From Limnoperna fortunei (lineage: Eukaryota > Mollusca > Bivalvia > Mytilida > Modiolidae), in NCBI GenBank assembly GCA_944474755.1, contig OX104113.1, forward strand, positions 52,033,644-52,097,643: DNA of 64,000 bases. Reading direction: 5' to 3'. A model generated the notes under the pieces. That model had not been told where the DNA came from and searched no databases. It saw only the letters and a list, made by a program, of their open reading frames with translations. The position numbers were made by a program, and so were the translations under genes. Positions 61,979-64,000 of the stretch are shown in pieces (the stretch's first letter is position 1; each line of letters opens with the position of its first letter).

Positions 61979-63436
61979 AGCTCACCTGACCCTATTGCCA
62001 TCACTTGGCGTCCGTCGTCGTCGTCGTTAACTTTTCTTCAAAAAACTTCTCCTCCAAAACCACTGAAGGGATTGCTTTGAAACTTTGCACACATCATCAG
62101 TAAAATGTCCTCTACCAAGTTTGCCCAAATCATGGCCTCAGACCAACAAACATGGCCGCCATGGCTAAAAAAAGAACAGGGGGGTCAAAATACAGTTTTT
62201 TGCTTATAGTTCAAAAAGTATAACAGATACAGGAAAACAAAACAGACCTTCCTTCTTCAGCATCTAAAGCTCTACAAAACACTTCATTGGGTCAAAGTTG
62301 TATGATGACTCCTTGTAGGAGTTATTGTCCTTTAATTGTCAAAATTGATGATTTTTGCCATTTTAGCCTCAAAATCTTGAAAATTATTAGAACTAGAGAA
62401 AACGTTAGCATTGCTTAATTGTTCTGCTCTATGAGATCTACAAAAATGACTAAAGGGTCAAGATTGTCTGATTAACCGTTTAAGAGTTATTCCCCTTGAA
62501 CTGTTTTATTTAATCGGTTTTAATTGATTTTTTAAAATCTTCTTCTCTGAAACAACTGAAAGTACTGCTTTGGAACTTTGTGCACATCATCTATCAAATT
62601 TCCTCAACCAAGTTGGTACCAACCATGGCTGCAGATTAACCAACATGGCCACCATGGCTAAAAATAGGACGGAAAAAAAGGGGGGGGGGTAAAATACAGT
62701 TTTTGGCTTATATTTAAAAATGTGTAACAGATACAGGAAAACCGAAGAGACATGCCTTCATCTGCATCAAAAGCTCTACGAAACACTCCATTGGGTTGAA
62801 GTTGTATGATGACTCCTTATAGGAGTTATTGCCCTTTAATTGTCCAAATTGATTATTTTTGACATTTTTGCCTCAAAATCTAAAAAATTATTAGAACTAG
62901 AGAAAAAGTTAGCATTGCTTAATTGTTCTGCTCTATGAGGGCTACAAAAATGACTTTAGGGTCAAGATTGTCTGATGAACCGTTTAGGAATTATTCTACT
63001 TGAACACTTTTTTAATCAATTTGACTTGATTTTTAAAAATCTTCTCCTCTTCAACCAATGAAAGGACTGCTTTGAAACATTGCACACATCATCTTTAGGA
63101 CGTCCTCTACCAAAATTTTGCAAATCATGACATCTGACTACCTACATAGCTACGCTGGCTTAAAATAGAAAAAATGAAAAAGGGGGGGGGTGTGGGAGTC
63201 GAGAGAGTTTTCGACTGATAGTTAAAAAAGTATAACAGGTACAGCAAATTTGAACCTCACTTCTCCCTCTAAGCATCAAAAGCTCCTCCATATAGGAGTT
63301 ATTTCCCTTGAAAGGTCAAAATTAATGATTTTTGCAGAAGTGTTGGGCAATTCCTTGTAGCCACAAAAAGCTGGATAAAAAAGGGTTGTTTGGTTTCAGG
63401 TTCAGGTGAGCGATACATGCTCCTGGGAGCTTCTAG
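61979..63436. repeat. Full family A element nested in another family A element
   Basis: Cap AGCTCACCTGACCC follows GAACTGTTTTTT, which is host A-core sequence. It has a GTC microsatellite, core units and the end TCAGGTGAGCGATAC with a TGCTCCTGGGAGC palindrome and CTAG. Immediately after, TTTTAATTGGTTTTTTAAAA continues the interrupted host core. Confidence 0.85.
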
Positions 63437-64000
63437 TTTTAATTGGTTTTTTAAAATCTTCTCCTCTGAAAGTACTGCTTTGAAACTTTGTACTCATCAT
63501 CCGTCAAATGTCCTCGACCAAGTTTGCACCAACCATGGCTGCAGATTAACCAACATGGCCACCATGGCTAAAAATAGGACGGAAAGGGGGGGGTAAAATA
63601 CAGTTTTTGGCTTATATTTAAAAAAAGTGTAACAGATACAGGAAAATCGAAGAGACATGCCTTCATCTGCATCAAAAGCTCTACGAAACACTCCATTGGG
63701 TTGAAGTTGTATGATGACTCCTTATAGGAGTTATTGCCCTTAATTGTCGAAATTGATTATTTTTGACATTTTTGCCTCAAAATCTTAAAAATTATTAGAA
63801 CTAGACAAAAAGTTAGCATTGCTTAATTGTTCTGCTCTATTAGGGCTACAAAAATGACTTTAGGGTCAAGATTGTCTGATGAACCGTTTAGGAATTATTC
63901 TACTTGAACATTTTTTTAATCAATTTTACTTGATTTTAAAAAAATCTTCTCCTCTTTAACCAATGAAAGGACTGCTTTGAAACATTGCACACATCATCTT
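63437..64000. repeat. Family A core (host of the nested copy), runs off the window
   Basis: Resumes host core with AAAATCTTCTCCTCTGAAAG and continues through AACAGATACAGGAAAATCG to the window edge. The right terminus is outside the window. Confidence 0.8.

Overview
The window is eukaryotic, AT-rich and intron-rich. It holds one recognisable gene on the + strand: a complete MARK/Par-1 (microtubule-affinity-regulating kinase, KIN1/PAR-1 family) gene. Coding sequence runs from about 3019 to 56531 in at least 20 coding segments. The protein matches the animal MARK family end to end: kinase domain, UBA-like domain, phospho-rich spacer and C-terminal KA1 domain. The repeats (AGCTCACCTG elements, ATACCCCCGC elements, GTCTCGCCTGC elements with ~146-161 bp tandem cores) are of the kind I associate with bivalve mollusc genomes, so a bivalve is the best guess. 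The species cannot be fixed from the sequence.

Layout: 1-2540 is upstream DNA with no gene seen. 2540-2640 is a plausible TATA-less promoter (CCAAT box, YY1-like motif). Exons 1-2 lie at 3019-3316. Intron 2 is 14.7 kb and packed with transposon relics and a 200-N assembly gap. Exons 3-10 (17983-37411) encode the kinase domain. Exons 11a and 11b (37763-37862 and 38236-38335) are a tandem duplicated pair of identical length and phase and look mutually exclusive. Exon 12 is the UBA-like domain, exons 13-18 the spacer, with a 39-bp microexon (48261-48299). A 36-bp microexon (53929-53964) precedes the final exon (56180-56531), which carries KA1. The 3' UTR is about 3 kb and ends near an AATAAA at 59567. 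From 60.7 kb to the end is a mosaic of nested repeats.

How the parts work together: the residues for LKB1 activation (T199), catalysis (K73, E91, D166, D184), aPKC/14-3-3 control (T636) and membrane/autoinhibitory KA1 function are all present, so the gene looks intact. Variation is concentrated at the kinase-UBA linker (exon 11a/11b) and in the spacer (two microexons and a 15-nt tandem acceptor). With both microexons and the upstream acceptor the protein is 813 aa; without the microexons it is 788 aa.

The repeats fall in two groups. Group one is terminal-inverted-repeat DNA elements, mostly hAT-like, several with target-site duplications of 5, 6 or 8 bp, plus Tc1/mariner-type and pogo-like relics. 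Group two is elements with subterminal inverted repeats, a short microsatellite, a variable tandem core and, in several families, a terminal hairpin and CTAG end in oligo-T, an architecture resembling Helentron-associated (HINE/pearl-like) elements. I found no prokaryotic genes, CRISPR, rRNA or tRNA. All splice sites and translations were read by eye; no transcript or database evidence was available.
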